Source of the DNA: Pseudomonas fragi
GTDB lineage: Bacteria > Pseudomonadota > Gammaproteobacteria > Pseudomonadales > Pseudomonadaceae
Reading direction: 5' to 3'
Length of the DNA: 64,000 nucleotides
Assembly (NCBI RefSeq): GCF_002269505.1
Contig: NZ_NQKQ01000003.1
Coordinates: 1-64,000, forward strand
Shown piece by piece: positions 50,819-61,200 of the stretch. Positions within the stretch are counted from its first letter, which is position 1; each line of letters begins with the position of its first letter. The position numbers and the translations under genes are program-made. The notes under the pieces were generated by a model, which did no database searches, was not told the origin of the DNA, and saw only the letters and a program-made list of their open reading frames with translations.

Positions 50819-53704
50819 ATGTCTTCACTTCATCGATTTACACCTTCACTCGCGGCCTTCGATTCCCGGGGTGCAACTGTGCGTGCGGTGGCCTACCACC
50901 GCCAGCGCACAGAAGACGAACCCGTGGCGCGGATCAGCCGCAATACGTTCGGTGCCACGGGGTTTTTACAGCAACAGTGGGATCCGCGGTTGTATGCCCT
51001 GCAAGCAGTCAATGCGGGTGTACGTGCCAATTTCAGTCACCGTCACAGCCTGTCCGGGCGTGAATTGCGCACCGACAGCGTAGATGCCGGCTGGCGCATA
51101 GCGTTGACGGGCAGTGCCGGACAACCGGTCAGGCTCTGGGACAGTCGTGGTTCCCACCGTCACGAATACGATGCCATGCTCAGGCCGGTCGCCGTGTTCG
51201 AACAGGCCACCGATGAGCCGCTGGAGCGCTGCGTCGAGCGTCTGAGCCATGGCCTGAAGACTGCCGAACATGCCGCGCACAACCGCTGCGGTCGCTTGAT
51301 CCGCCACGACGACCCGGCGGGCAGCCTGAGCGTTGATGGCTATGGGCTTTGGGGGGCTGTGACAGGGCAGACGCGTAGCTTGATGGAAATTGATGCTCAG
51401 GCCGACTGGCCAGTACCTGGCCACTTACCCGGGCCGGAATTGGCTCCGGAGCACTTTGTCAGCACCTGGCAATACGACGCGCTGGGTGGCATGCGGGCAA
51501 TGACTGACGCCAGAGGTAATCGTCGGCTGTGGCAGTACGATGTAGATGGCGAGCTGGCCCGGGTCGATCTGGTATTCAGCAGTGGTCGGCGCAAGGTGGT
51601 ACTGGACCGCAGGGTTTACAACGCTATGGGGCAGGTAACGTCCGAGCGCGGTGGTAACGGCATGGTCACCGTTGCCAGTTACGATGATGCTGTGGGCAAT
51701 TTGCTGCGTTTGGCCACCAGACGTTCGCAGCTTCAGGGCAGCCCGCTTCAGGACCTGAACTATGACTATGATCGGGTCGGCAATGTGCGCAGCATCCAGG
51801 ACGCTGCGCAGCCGACCGCATGGTCTGGCAATGCCCGGATCGACGCCACCCGCGCATTTGAGTACGACAGCCTGTATCAACTGATCAAGGCCACAGGCCG
51901 CGAAAATGCCCGGCACAGCAGTGGCGCCGGATTACCGGGCATGGTCCTGTTCGGCGCAACCCAGGACGATCTGTGGCGCAATTACACGCGCCATTACCAG
52001 TACGACGCAGGCGGCAATCTGTTGCTAATGCAGCATGTGCCGTCATCGGGCCAGGGTTATACCCGGCGCATGACCGTGGCTGCCCACAGCAACCACGGGG
52101 TGCTGGAGGGGCATGGCGGTGGTTTTGACCATGCTGGCAATCAGCAAGCCCTCGCGCCGGGGCAGGTGATGAGCTGGAACCTGCGTAACCAACTGACGCA
52201 AGTGACCCGGGTGGTACGTGAGGACGGCGATCCTGATGATGAAACCTATCTCTATGATGCTGGAGGCCAGCGTGTACTCAAGCGCAGTACCAGCCGGACC
52301 CGGACCCGGACCCTTCTGCGCGAAGTCCTGTATTTACCGGGCCTGGAACTGCGTCGCGATGACGCTACAGGCCGGTGGCTCAACGTACTCTCGGTACAGA
52401 CCGGGCTGATGACGGTCAATGCGCTGCAATGGGAGCAGGGCAGACCTGCGGGAGTCGATAATGAACAACTGCGTTTCAGCCTGGCGGATCAGTCAGGCAG
52501 TTGCACGCTGGAGCTGGATGAACAGGCCGCTTTGCTGGGGCAGGAAAGTTATTACCCTTATGGCGCCACCGCCTGGTGGGCCGCGAAAAGTGCCATCGAG
52601 GCCAGTTTCAGGACGATTCGCCATTCGGGCAAGGAGCGTGATGCCACAGGTTTGTATTACTACGGTTACCGGTATTACGCGCCCTGGCTGCAGCGCTGGA
52701 TCAGCCCGGATCCGGCGGGCGCTGTGGACGGGTTGAATCTGTATGCGATGGTGAACAACAACCCGATGACCCGGGTTGATCATGACGGCCAGGCTTCAAG
52801 CACCATGGCCCAGCGTGTGAGTATGGGGCTCCAGGCTGTGGCCTTTTTTACTCTGGTGGGTCTGGGCCTGGGGTTTTTGCTGGACGCTCCGGCAATAGGC
52901 GCGACGGGCGGCGCGTTGCTAGGACTGGTAGCGCTGGCTGCGGTGGTGCTTGAGGGGTATGGCAATGCGAGAAGACGTGCTTTGCACACCCCTCCCGAAA
53001 TCTCTGCCGAAGACGTTGCCCAATGGTTGTCCCGGCAGGCCATTGAAATCGCAGAGACCCGCGGGTTGAGTCACGAGGAAACCAACAGGCTGGTTAATTT
53101 TTTCTACGAGCATCAGGAAAACCAGTTGCTGTCCGTGGCTGCGCACACGACGAAAGAAGGCAAAATCTACGGGTTTGTCGGGCCGCAACAGTCCACGCAT
53201 ATGGCCAATAAACTGATGACAACCGGATTGCCGCTGGGCAAGGAGATGCGCCAACTGGGCTACAAAAATACTTTGCTGCGTGACCCTGTTCGGGCGCAGA
53301 TTGGTGAGCCCTCGACAGATGCGGGCGCGAGCCGGTTTGACGCTCAGGCCATCACCGGGCTGGCCAAGCGTAAAGTGGGCAAAGCCGTAGTGCCTGCGGC
53401 CAGACAAGAACGCCATGTCGGAGCGGTGCAGGAGACTTCTGAGCCGTTCAACGCCGATATTGGCGCAGTTGATCATCTGATGGCGGGACGCGAAGGTCGA
53501 ATTATCGCCCTGACTCTGGCTCACCTGAGCGAAGGTCGAATGGCGGCCGTGCATTGGCATCGATACCGGGAAGAAGGCGGATTATGGTCTGCCGACCTGC
53601 ACGGCTATCCCGGTGGCGGAACAGGCCGCGGCGCCATGCGGTTGATGCTGCGCCACCTTGGCGGCTCTCATTACCGGGTGGTCGGGGTACGCAACCCGCA
53701 TTGA
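50819..53704 (+). CDS. tccC: Tc toxin C component (TccC) with an unrecognised C-terminal payload
   Basis: 961 residues from the ATG at 50819 (a TTG frame opens at 50774 but the TccC-type start is MSSLHRFTPSLAAFDSRG). Residues to about 655 are YD/RHS repeats: YDVDGELARVDLVF, YDYDRVGNVRSIQD, YQYDAGGNLLLMQ, ending in the core GLYYYGYRYYAPWLQRW and SPDPAG (Asp631) ...LYAMVNNNP. With TcB this forms the cocoon that encloses and self-cleaves the toxin. The remaining 306 residues are the hypervariable toxin: two hydrophobic helices at once (AVAFFTLVGLGLGFLL, GGALLGLVALAAVVL), then a soluble part ending LGGSHYRVVGVRNPH. I do not recognise it. The gene is convergent to the TcB gene. Confidence 0.9.
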   Translation: MSSLHRFTPSLAAFDSRGATVRAVAYHRQRTEDEPVARISRNTFGATGFLQQQWDPRLYALQAVNAGVRANFSHRHSLSGRELRTDSVDAGWRIALTGSAGQPVRLWDSRGSHRHEYDAMLRPVAVFEQATDEPLERCVERLSHGLKTAEHAAHNRCGRLIRHDDPAGSLSVDGYGLWGAVTGQTRSLMEIDAQADWPVPGHLPGPELAPEHFVSTWQYDALGGMRAMTDARGNRRLWQYDVDGELARVDLVFSSGRRKVVLDRRVYNAMGQVTSERGGNGMVTVASYDDAVGNLLRLATRRSQLQGSPLQDLNYDYDRVGNVRSIQDAAQPTAWSGNARIDATRAFEYDSLYQLIKATGRENARHSSGAGLPGMVLFGATQDDLWRNYTRHYQYDAGGNLLLMQHVPSSGQGYTRRMTVAAHSNHGVLEGHGGGFDHAGNQQALAPGQVMSWNLRNQLTQVTRVVREDGDPDDETYLYDAGGQRVLKRSTSRTRTRTLLREVLYLPGLELRRDDATGRWLNVLSVQTGLMTVNALQWEQGRPAGVDNEQLRFSLADQSGSCTLELDEQAALLGQESYYPYGATAWWAAKSAIEASFRTIRHSGKERDATGLYYYGYRYYAPWLQRWISPDPAGAVDGLNLYAMVNNNPMTRVDHDGQASSTMAQRVSMGLQAVAFFTLVGLGLGFLLDAPAIGATGGALLGLVALAAVVLEGYGNARRRALHTPPEISAEDVAQWLSRQAIEIAETRGLSHEETNRLVNFFYEHQENQLLSVAAHTTKEGKIYGFVGPQQSTHMANKLMTTGLPLGKEMRQLGYKNTLLRDPVRAQIGEPSTDAGASRFDAQAITGLAKRKVGKAVVPAARQERHVGAVQETSEPFNADIGAVDHLMAGREGRIIALTLAHLSEGRMAAVHWHRYREEGGLWSADLHGYPGGGTGRGAMRLMLRHLGGSHYRVVGVRNPH

Positions 53705-53777
53705 TGATGCCCTCGCGAGCAAGCCCCCAGGATGTCTATTGTTCTCCAGGCTCGGGCTTGCATCGCGATGCAGTTTG

Positions 53778-56700
53778 TCAGGTTGAACCAGACTCCCAGG
53801 TGTCGTTTTCATCTTCGCTGATGGTGTACCAGGTGTGATAAGTCTGGCGGCTCAGGTGCTCCCTGGCGTTGATCTTGCTCGTCATGCGGCCCAGCGGGTC
53901 ATAGAACAGCTGGTCGCAGTAACCATCGGCGCGCCGCGCTTCGTCATCGATATAGCGATAGTGGTCGGCGAAGTAAGGGCGATAGTTTCGAATAGGCAGC
54001 CCTTTGTTGTTGTATTCGACCCTGCCACTGACCCGCCAGCGATGTTCACTGATCGCGCTCAGGGGTTTGCCGTCACTGCCCAGGCTCAACCGCCCCGAGA
54101 ACTCAACCACATATGCTTCCCCCGCCGAGGTTTTCTGCTTGGTTTGCAGCTCCCGCCCGAAGCCATCGGTGAACGTCAGGCTGATACGGATTTGCCGGAT
54201 AACGCTTTCATCGCCAGACGGGTAGTTATCGGCCTGCAGCATCGCGCTAAACACCGGTTCGCGACGTGCCTGGCTGATCTGTTCAGCCAGTTGGCGATTC
54301 GCCTCAATACTCATGTCCAGATGTGCCAGCCGGCCACTGGCGCGTATATAGCCGTCCGGGGTCAGAAAACCCTGCGCTACCCATTGCGCGCGATGGGGCG
54401 TTGCCGGGATTTGTCCCATCCAGTTGAAAGGGGCGTGAAAGCAGGCACTGGCAGCATTGAGCAGTGCTGCTTGAGGGTTGTCGATGGCAAAAGCGGGGCT
54501 GTCGTTGGCAGGGCGCTTGTAGTCCGTCAGCGGAGCGAACCCTGCTGGTTTGCCGTTTTCCTGACCGTAAACACTGGTCGCCTGTAACTGGCCGAATGCG
54601 TCGTAGCATGCTTGCCGAACAGTCCCTTGGGGGTCGGTAATTTCGATGGGCAGCAGCAATCGGTAGTCATAGACGGCCTGGGTGCTGCAACCGTCCACGG
54701 CAGTTACTGAGGCAATATGGCAAGCGTAACGGTCATGGGTGAGCGTGGTGACGGAGTGGCTTTCAGACGCACGCAACTGTTCGGCGCGGTAGAAACCCTG
54801 CTCGCCTGAGTAGCGGGCAAAGCCCTGCTTGAGTGACCACAGGGCTGATGGAGTGCCGGTGCCTGCGGGACCAGGCAGGAACAGGGCCATGGGGTGGTAG
54901 TGCTCCCGGGTAAGGGTGCTGGCCAGGTCAAAGGGGCTTTCGCCGGGCATGGTGGGCACATCGGCGTATGCAGCCAGTGCCTGGTCGTCAAGTTCGGCAG
55001 ACTCCTTGAAGGCCGGCAACGCCTGAAAGCTGGCCTGACCTGCCGGTAACGGGGCGTCGCTCTGCGCCAGGCAGTAATACTGCACGGATAACCCGCCCAG
55101 CGTGCGCTGTGCTTGCGTGCGCACGGGGTTGGCCGCCGTGTCGCCGATCAACAGTTCATAGCTGGCCTGCGAGCGGTTGAAAGGCTCTTTTTCAAGCACC
55201 AGTGCATTGCTGCGTTGCCGGTAAGGCAATTGCAGGCGCCAGCGTTGAGGGTTGTCCAGATGAATGAACTGCGCCCGGACTTCACTGATGTAGTGCATCT
55301 GTTGAGCCGGATCGTGGGTATCGCGCCACCAGGTCTGTTGATGGGGCTCATCGAATGGCGGCAGGTCGGATTCGCGCTTGCGCCGGGCGTAATCAATGGT
55401 CACTCCGTGAGTCAGAGTGCCATATTGATCCCGGCGCAGATTGATGGTGTGCCGGCAGGCCGGGTCGCCCGCTTCGCGCTCGTAGCGGTAAACCCATGAC
55501 TCCAGGGCAAGTACCAGCAGGGATTCAGGCGACTGCAATTGACGCAGCATATAGCGGTACTGGCTGACGGTGTAAGGCACTCGTGACGATTCCGGGTCAT
55601 CGGCCGCAAACACTTCCTCACGCAGCACCAGCCCGCTCAATGCCAGGGCTATTCTGCGCGAGGAGAGCGGGGCTGGCAGCAGGCTGTCTTGCTGGTTACC
55701 GGCTTCCAGGCGGGTCAGCAGCGTATTACCCAGCGGGTGGGCCAAGCTGTCGCCCGCCCAGTATTGGCCGTGCGGCATATCGAGGGCTCTGCCGGTGTGA
55801 AACCAGGTCTTGCGCAGCAGTGGCGCAGTGGCTGCCTTGTCGGGCTTCTGGCCGGCAGGGCTCTCGGTGTCGGTTGCCATCAGCAATCCGAAACCCTGGA
55901 ACTTGCGCTCCAGACTGTCGTAGAAGCCTTCCCTGTAGGTAAAGCGCTGGGTCAACTGATTGCCACTGATCTGATCCTTCTGTTGCTGTTCACTGACCAG
56001 ATGCAGCGCAAAGGGCAGGCCACCGGTGCGGGGTGTTCGTTGCTGCTTTTCGTCCAGCCACTCCTGGGCACTGCTGCGGTAGGCAAGCCGACCGAGTGCC
56101 CCCATGTTGTTATCGGTGCCGATCAACAAATAGGGTTTTTGCTTGACAAAGTCGTATCGCCAGTGGCGGGCTGAAGGGTGGAGGACGGAGAGGATCAGGC
56201 TGGTGCAGCCCACCCCTTGCAGGTCGGCCACACTGACCTGGCAAAAGCGGTCATGCCTGACCCCTTCAGGCCAGGGCAGCGGCGTGGGCACGGCTTGCAG
56301 GCCGTTGCCGCAGAGGTTCATGAAAATCAGCGCCTGATCGGGCTGAAGGTAGATCAGGTCGCTGGCGCCGGCGCCATCCAGATCGGCCAGCAGCACCCGC
56401 GAAGCTTCGAATTCGGCGTAGGTGAAGGGCAGGCTGGCGAACACAAACCCTTTGCCAAACCGGCCCCGGCCCAGATTCGGCCAGCATTTGATTTCATTGT
56501 GGCGAATACGCACAAGGTGCTGTTGCCCGCTGCCCAACAGATCGCTGAAAGCCACCAGTTCAGTTTCGCTATTGCCTGGCAGTGGCAGGTCGTCATTGGG
56601 GTGAGGCATGTCTGCGGCGGGGTCAAAGCCTTGCAGGCCCTTGTTGCGATAGAGCCGCACGCTGTTGCGGCCAATCAGCGCCAGATCGTCAATACCGTTG

Positions 56701-58235
56701 CCCATCAGATCGGCGAGCTGGGCTGCAGGCTGGAAAAACTCCAGGGGCAACGCCGCAAAGGGCGTGAAGTTTGACCAGCTCCGGTCACTTTCCAGGGTGA
56801 AAAAACCGCTCATGCCCGGCTGGGCGATGATCCACTCCAACTGGCCGTCGCCATTGAGGTCCGCCAGGGACTGCTGCAGCGCACCGGCCTGCTGCGCTAC
56901 GGGAATGCGATCCAGTGCTTGCAGCGGTCCATAGGACACGCCATCAGGCTCTACCGCGTTGGCAGCCCTGACGGGTTCCCGGTAGTGCCAGCTTTTATCG
57001 TTGCGACAGAGCACCCCAGGCAAGCCATCGCTGAAGAGGTCAACCAGTTGATAGCGCTGGCTGTCGTTTATGCCGTCCAGGGCGTCGCAGGATCGATAAC
57101 TTGAAGGATCGATGGTCAACCGGAAATCGCTGTAAACCAGCTCCAGGGGCGGCCAGTGGAAAATTTGTGCGTTGGCATCGCAGGCCTGGTTGTGTGCGGC
57201 CTGCAACAAGCTGCCCCCGGTGTCGGTGATGGTGTACTCCAGCAGGAGCCGGCGGGTCAGCACCGGTTCGCGCCCCAGGGCTGCCTCTTCAGGAAAGTAG
57301 TGAAACATCAGTACTTGTCGGCAAAGACGCCGACTCGCCAGTTCAAAGCCATAAGCATAGTTGCAGAACGGATCGCTGCGCTGCGGCCACGGTTGCTGTT
57401 CTTGATAAGAGGGCGGTTGGCTCAGGGCGGTGGTGCGTTCACCGTAGTCAAAAAGCAACTCGAAATGCCATTGTTTTTGCACCGGGGTCTCAACCGTCCA
57501 CAGCTCCAGATGCGCTCTGGCCGCGGTATTGGCGTAGCAGATACGGCCAAGATAACGCTGGGCGCTGTAGTCTCTAGGGCCATTGCCCCGGGTGTCAGCC
57601 TTGTACTGGTAGTAGATCTGCTCCCCGTGGGGGCTCAGGCTTTCCTCGAGCAGCCATTGCGCAACATGGGCAGGTGTCTGCGGATCGGCGATACGGGCCG
57701 AACGGGTTTTGCCAAACAGATGCAGGTTGCCGTCGGCGCCCTGGACCAGCCAGAACCCTGCAGTGTCTGACGCCGATGACCAGTGCTCAATGCGATCGAA
57801 GGCTGTTTCGTGACGAGGAAGGTAGCGCACTACAGTGTAGGAGCTGCCCAGTGGATGCCCGTTGAAGTGGTCGGCGGTTCTGACTTCCAGCACGCCTTGA
57901 ACTGTGCGTTCGGGGACCAGTTCAGTACCTGACGGGCCGATAAATACATCTTCTCTGTTATAGGCGGGTACGCCCTTGAGCGTGCTGCGTGTAATCGAGC
58001 CGGCAGAGGCTGCCCAGCCGGTTCCGAACGGACCATTGCCCAGGGCACTGTTGTAACTCAGGCTGATGGCCGGGTCGAATCCGCGGCCCGGTGACAGAGG
58101 CAGGGGAACGTCGAACGAAGCCGCACCCGTCATCCCGACGGCTCCCCAACCGGTGCCGATACTGTGTATTGCGCCGCCGCCCTTGGGCAAAGATGGCGTG
58201 AGTACTTCATTTGTACCGGGTTGTTGAGTGGTCAT
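53778..58235 (-). CDS. tcaC: Tc toxin B component (TcaC/TcdB, SpvB-type)
   Basis: 1485 residues, normal length for TcB. The SpvB-like N-terminus starts MTTQQPGTNEVLTPSLPKGGGAIHSI in separate blocks LPKGGGAI and GAASFDVPLPLSPGRG, followed by LSYNSALGNGPFGTGW. FG-GAP-like beta-propeller repeats follow (LADLNGDGQLEWIIAQ, LADLMGNGIDDLALIG, LADLDGAGASDLIYLQ), then the TcdB middle/N and RHS-like C-terminal parts (YNNKGLPIRNYRPYFAD). It docks on TcA and forms the cocoon with TccC. GGAGG precedes the ATG, which overlaps the tcaB stop by four bases. Confidence 0.95.
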   Translation of the reverse strand: MTTQQPGTNEVLTPSLPKGGGAIHSIGTGWGAVGMTGAASFDVPLPLSPGRGFDPAISLSYNSALGNGPFGTGWAASAGSITRSTLKGVPAYNREDVFIGPSGTELVPERTVQGVLEVRTADHFNGHPLGSSYTVVRYLPRHETAFDRIEHWSSASDTAGFWLVQGADGNLHLFGKTRSARIADPQTPAHVAQWLLEESLSPHGEQIYYQYKADTRGNGPRDYSAQRYLGRICYANTAARAHLELWTVETPVQKQWHFELLFDYGERTTALSQPPSYQEQQPWPQRSDPFCNYAYGFELASRRLCRQVLMFHYFPEEAALGREPVLTRRLLLEYTITDTGGSLLQAAHNQACDANAQIFHWPPLELVYSDFRLTIDPSSYRSCDALDGINDSQRYQLVDLFSDGLPGVLCRNDKSWHYREPVRAANAVEPDGVSYGPLQALDRIPVAQQAGALQQSLADLNGDGQLEWIIAQPGMSGFFTLESDRSWSNFTPFAALPLEFFQPAAQLADLMGNGIDDLALIGRNSVRLYRNKGLQGFDPAADMPHPNDDLPLPGNSETELVAFSDLLGSGQQHLVRIRHNEIKCWPNLGRGRFGKGFVFASLPFTYAEFEASRVLLADLDGAGASDLIYLQPDQALIFMNLCGNGLQAVPTPLPWPEGVRHDRFCQVSVADLQGVGCTSLILSVLHPSARHWRYDFVKQKPYLLIGTDNNMGALGRLAYRSSAQEWLDEKQQRTPRTGGLPFALHLVSEQQQKDQISGNQLTQRFTYREGFYDSLERKFQGFGLLMATDTESPAGQKPDKAATAPLLRKTWFHTGRALDMPHGQYWAGDSLAHPLGNTLLTRLEAGNQQDSLLPAPLSSRRIALALSGLVLREEVFAADDPESSRVPYTVSQYRYMLRQLQSPESLLVLALESWVYRYEREAGDPACRHTINLRRDQYGTLTHGVTIDYARRKRESDLPPFDEPHQQTWWRDTHDPAQQMHYISEVRAQFIHLDNPQRWRLQLPYRQRSNALVLEKEPFNRSQASYELLIGDTAANPVRTQAQRTLGGLSVQYYCLAQSDAPLPAGQASFQALPAFKESAELDDQALAAYADVPTMPGESPFDLASTLTREHYHPMALFLPGPAGTGTPSALWSLKQGFARYSGEQGFYRAEQLRASESHSVTTLTHDRYACHIASVTAVDGCSTQAVYDYRLLLPIEITDPQGTVRQACYDAFGQLQATSVYGQENGKPAGFAPLTDYKRPANDSPAFAIDNPQAALLNAASACFHAPFNWMGQIPATPHRAQWVAQGFLTPDGYIRASGRLAHLDMSIEANRQLAEQISQARREPVFSAMLQADNYPSGDESVIRQIRISLTFTDGFGRELQTKQKTSAGEAYVVEFSGRLSLGSDGKPLSAISEHRWRVSGRVEYNNKGLPIRNYRPYFADHYRYIDDEARRADGYCDQLFYDPLGRMTSKINAREHLSRQTYHTWYTISEDENDTWESGST

Positions 58236-61200
58236 CCTTGACCTCCTGCGCTTCTTGCGGTGTAGCGCACATGCACGATGATGTCGCTGAGGGAGTTAAG
58301 CATGGCTGACTGGGCTGCCGGGTTGGGGAATGCCAACCGCCATCTGGACACGGCACCGGTGTACTCGAACGGCAGATAGCGTTCGTCCGTGTCGAAATTG
58401 AGTGTGAACAGGCCGCTGTCATTGAGCCCTGTGGACAGTGCGACCTGCTCATTGACCCGCAGGTCGTCCAGGACATCACCGCTGTTCGGGGATCGCTGGA
58501 TCTGGTTTCTGGTCTGGCTCAGGGTCGCGCGAATGTCCTGGTAAGGTCCTAGCGTGGCGGGCAGGGACACACTGACACTTTTGATCCGCCGCAGGTAATG
58601 CCCTGGGTAGTCGGCTTCATACAGCGCCTTGCTCAATTCAAAGTCTATGGTGCCCTGGTTGATCATCTGATCTCTGAGGGTGGTCCACTCCTTGTCAAGC
58701 AACGTGCGCAGGGACAGGGTTTTGCTGATTTCCAGTTCACGGCGGTTGCCTTGCATGTAAGCCGTGTTCATGCGCTGCAGATCCAGCTTGAGCGACTCCC
58801 CAGCAGCCATGCCCTTGAACTGATGGTTCCAGGGATGGGTCTGGATGAAGCGGGTAGCCCAGTCAGCATTTTCAAATTGCCAGCATGCCTGCGCGGTCAG
58901 GCACAGCGAATGGGCGGCGTCGTAGGCTTGATAGTAGAAATCAGCCAGATGACTATTGAGCCATTGATACAGCTCGGCGCTGGTAAAGCGTTTGTTGAGC
59001 ATCTCGTAGGCCAGCCTGGCCTGCTCCATGGCCATTTCGGTGTGCCTGAGTTGCAGTCGCAGCATTGCGCTCTGTTGCGTGTGGGCCTTTAGTTGCAAAT
59101 CAACCTGTTTGAGCTCCAGTCGGCTCTGCTCCAGAGCCTGGTTCCATTCCTGGGCACGGCGGTTGAACAGCTCCGTACGATCGAGATGAGCGGCATTGGC
59201 GCGTTTTTCATTGGCTGTGCTCTGCATAAGTGCCTGAGCCGCATAAAAGGCACCCTCATAACGCATCCCGCCGTTGGAGGTACCGAAGATGTTGGGCAGC
59301 AGCATCGCTATTCCTGCAGCCGATTCAGCCACCGAGGCTTTGGTGTCCCATTGTGCGCTTTCCAGGTATTGCTGGCTGGCCTGTGCCTCGACCGCTGAGA
59401 TGCCTTCTGCGAGCAGGTTTTCGAAGTATTGCAGACGGCCCTCGATCAGGTGACGGCCGGCCAGCAAGGCTGCATGGCTGGCTTCATCAGCCCGCATGCC
59501 CTGGCGCTGCTGCTCGACGGCAATTCTGGCGAGATCCCACGCATGCTGTTGCTGCAACAGCAGATGCTCATTTTGTTCCTTGCGCTCAAACAGCAAGAGC
59601 AACGTATTGCCCAACTGCACGACATTTTCAACCAGTGTCATGGCATGGGCATAAACCACATGGAAGCGGTAATGGCCGATGTCCCCGGGTGGCTGATTTT
59701 CTGCGGACACAGCATCAACGCCGGCATTGCGGGCGTAATGGCTCAATAGCACGTGTGGTGCCGATGCAGGCGCGAACAAGGCCTGCTGCAAGGGCTTGCC
59801 ACTGATACTGAGGTGATGTCGCAGGTTAAACAGGCGACTCTCGAGTTTGTCCCAGCGGGCAACCAGATCAGGGTTAAGGGGCAGGCACGGTTGGTTGTTG
59901 CTTGATGTGCCCAGGTCCTTCAGGGCTGCGGGTTGCCAGGGATCGGTGCTGGTGACTTGCGGTCGTGGTCCCAGCAGGTTCATTGCTCGTACGTACCAGA
60001 GCTTGGCCTCAGCCAGGCTGTCGGCAGTGGCTTGCCGATAAGCGCCATCGCCACGATTGAGCAGGATATCCAGATACAACATGTACAGCGCCTGGCGAAA
60101 GTAAAGCGGGGTGTCAAGTGCTATCTGGTGAGGGTCGTCCGGGTTGTATTGTTTGTAACCAGGGTCTGAGGCCTGGGTCAGGACATGCAGCTTCCAGTAG
60201 TCGGGGCGTATCTGCGGGTCGGTCGTTCTGTCAAGCGGGTCGAAGAGGTAGTGGAGCCAGGATTGGGCTTCGGCGTATCGCTGTTCCATATTCAACCGGC
60301 AGGCCACCAGCCAGGGCAGGTAGAGGAAAAACTCCCAGAAGTATTTTCCGTGCGCCCCGTGAAAATCCAGTAGATGGGATTTTGTATTGTTGCCTAGCAC
60401 GGGTTCGCGCCATTGATCGGCAGTCATTGAAAACAGGTGATCCAGACTGACGCTGGCTGCAGCGCTCATTTGCCTGGCAACGGAGGTATTCATGCGGATC
60501 GGTGCCCGCGGCTTGTGCGTCGAGACATCATCGCTGTTTTGGATGGCTGAGTGGCTGAAGTCGATGTATTCGGCTGTTCCATCAACTTGCGCCGCACTGC
60601 GGCTGATTCTTGGGGCAACTGTGGTGACGAAAGCCGCGTACTCAGAGCCCAGGGTCAAGTTCAGGGCTTTAAGGGCATAACCCAGAATGGTACGGACGTT
60701 GCTGCGGGTGTTCAGTTTGAGGATCAGGACTCCGTGAATGATTGTGATCGGTCGTGGCTCGGCAGTCGCTGGATTGCTTTGCTCCCCATACGGGCGCAGG
60801 GTGTCTGATGTCAGTTGAATATGTGCATTGAAGGCGTGAGCGGCACCCAGATTTGTCGAGAACCCCTTGAGTGCGCGGCGGGATATATTAGGTTCGCCGG
60901 CTATATAGCTGTTGTTGTTATGAAGTTGAAGTGGATGAGAACTGTGCTCAAACAAAGGCATCATGACGACAGGTTTGAAAAGGCGAGTGTATAGCGTTGC
61001 TTTGACGTTATCGAATAGCCAGTTGTTCTTATTATCTACGGGGTCGTTTTGTTGTGTGTGAAAGTGGATGGCCATGCTGTAGTCGGTATTGGTATTGTCG
61101 AACAGGAAGTTGAAGGTTGCATATTCGACGTATTTGCCAGTGAGTTGCACTTCCCAAAATGCTGTTTCCTTTTTGGCCATCTGCGGTTTTGGAGTATCGG

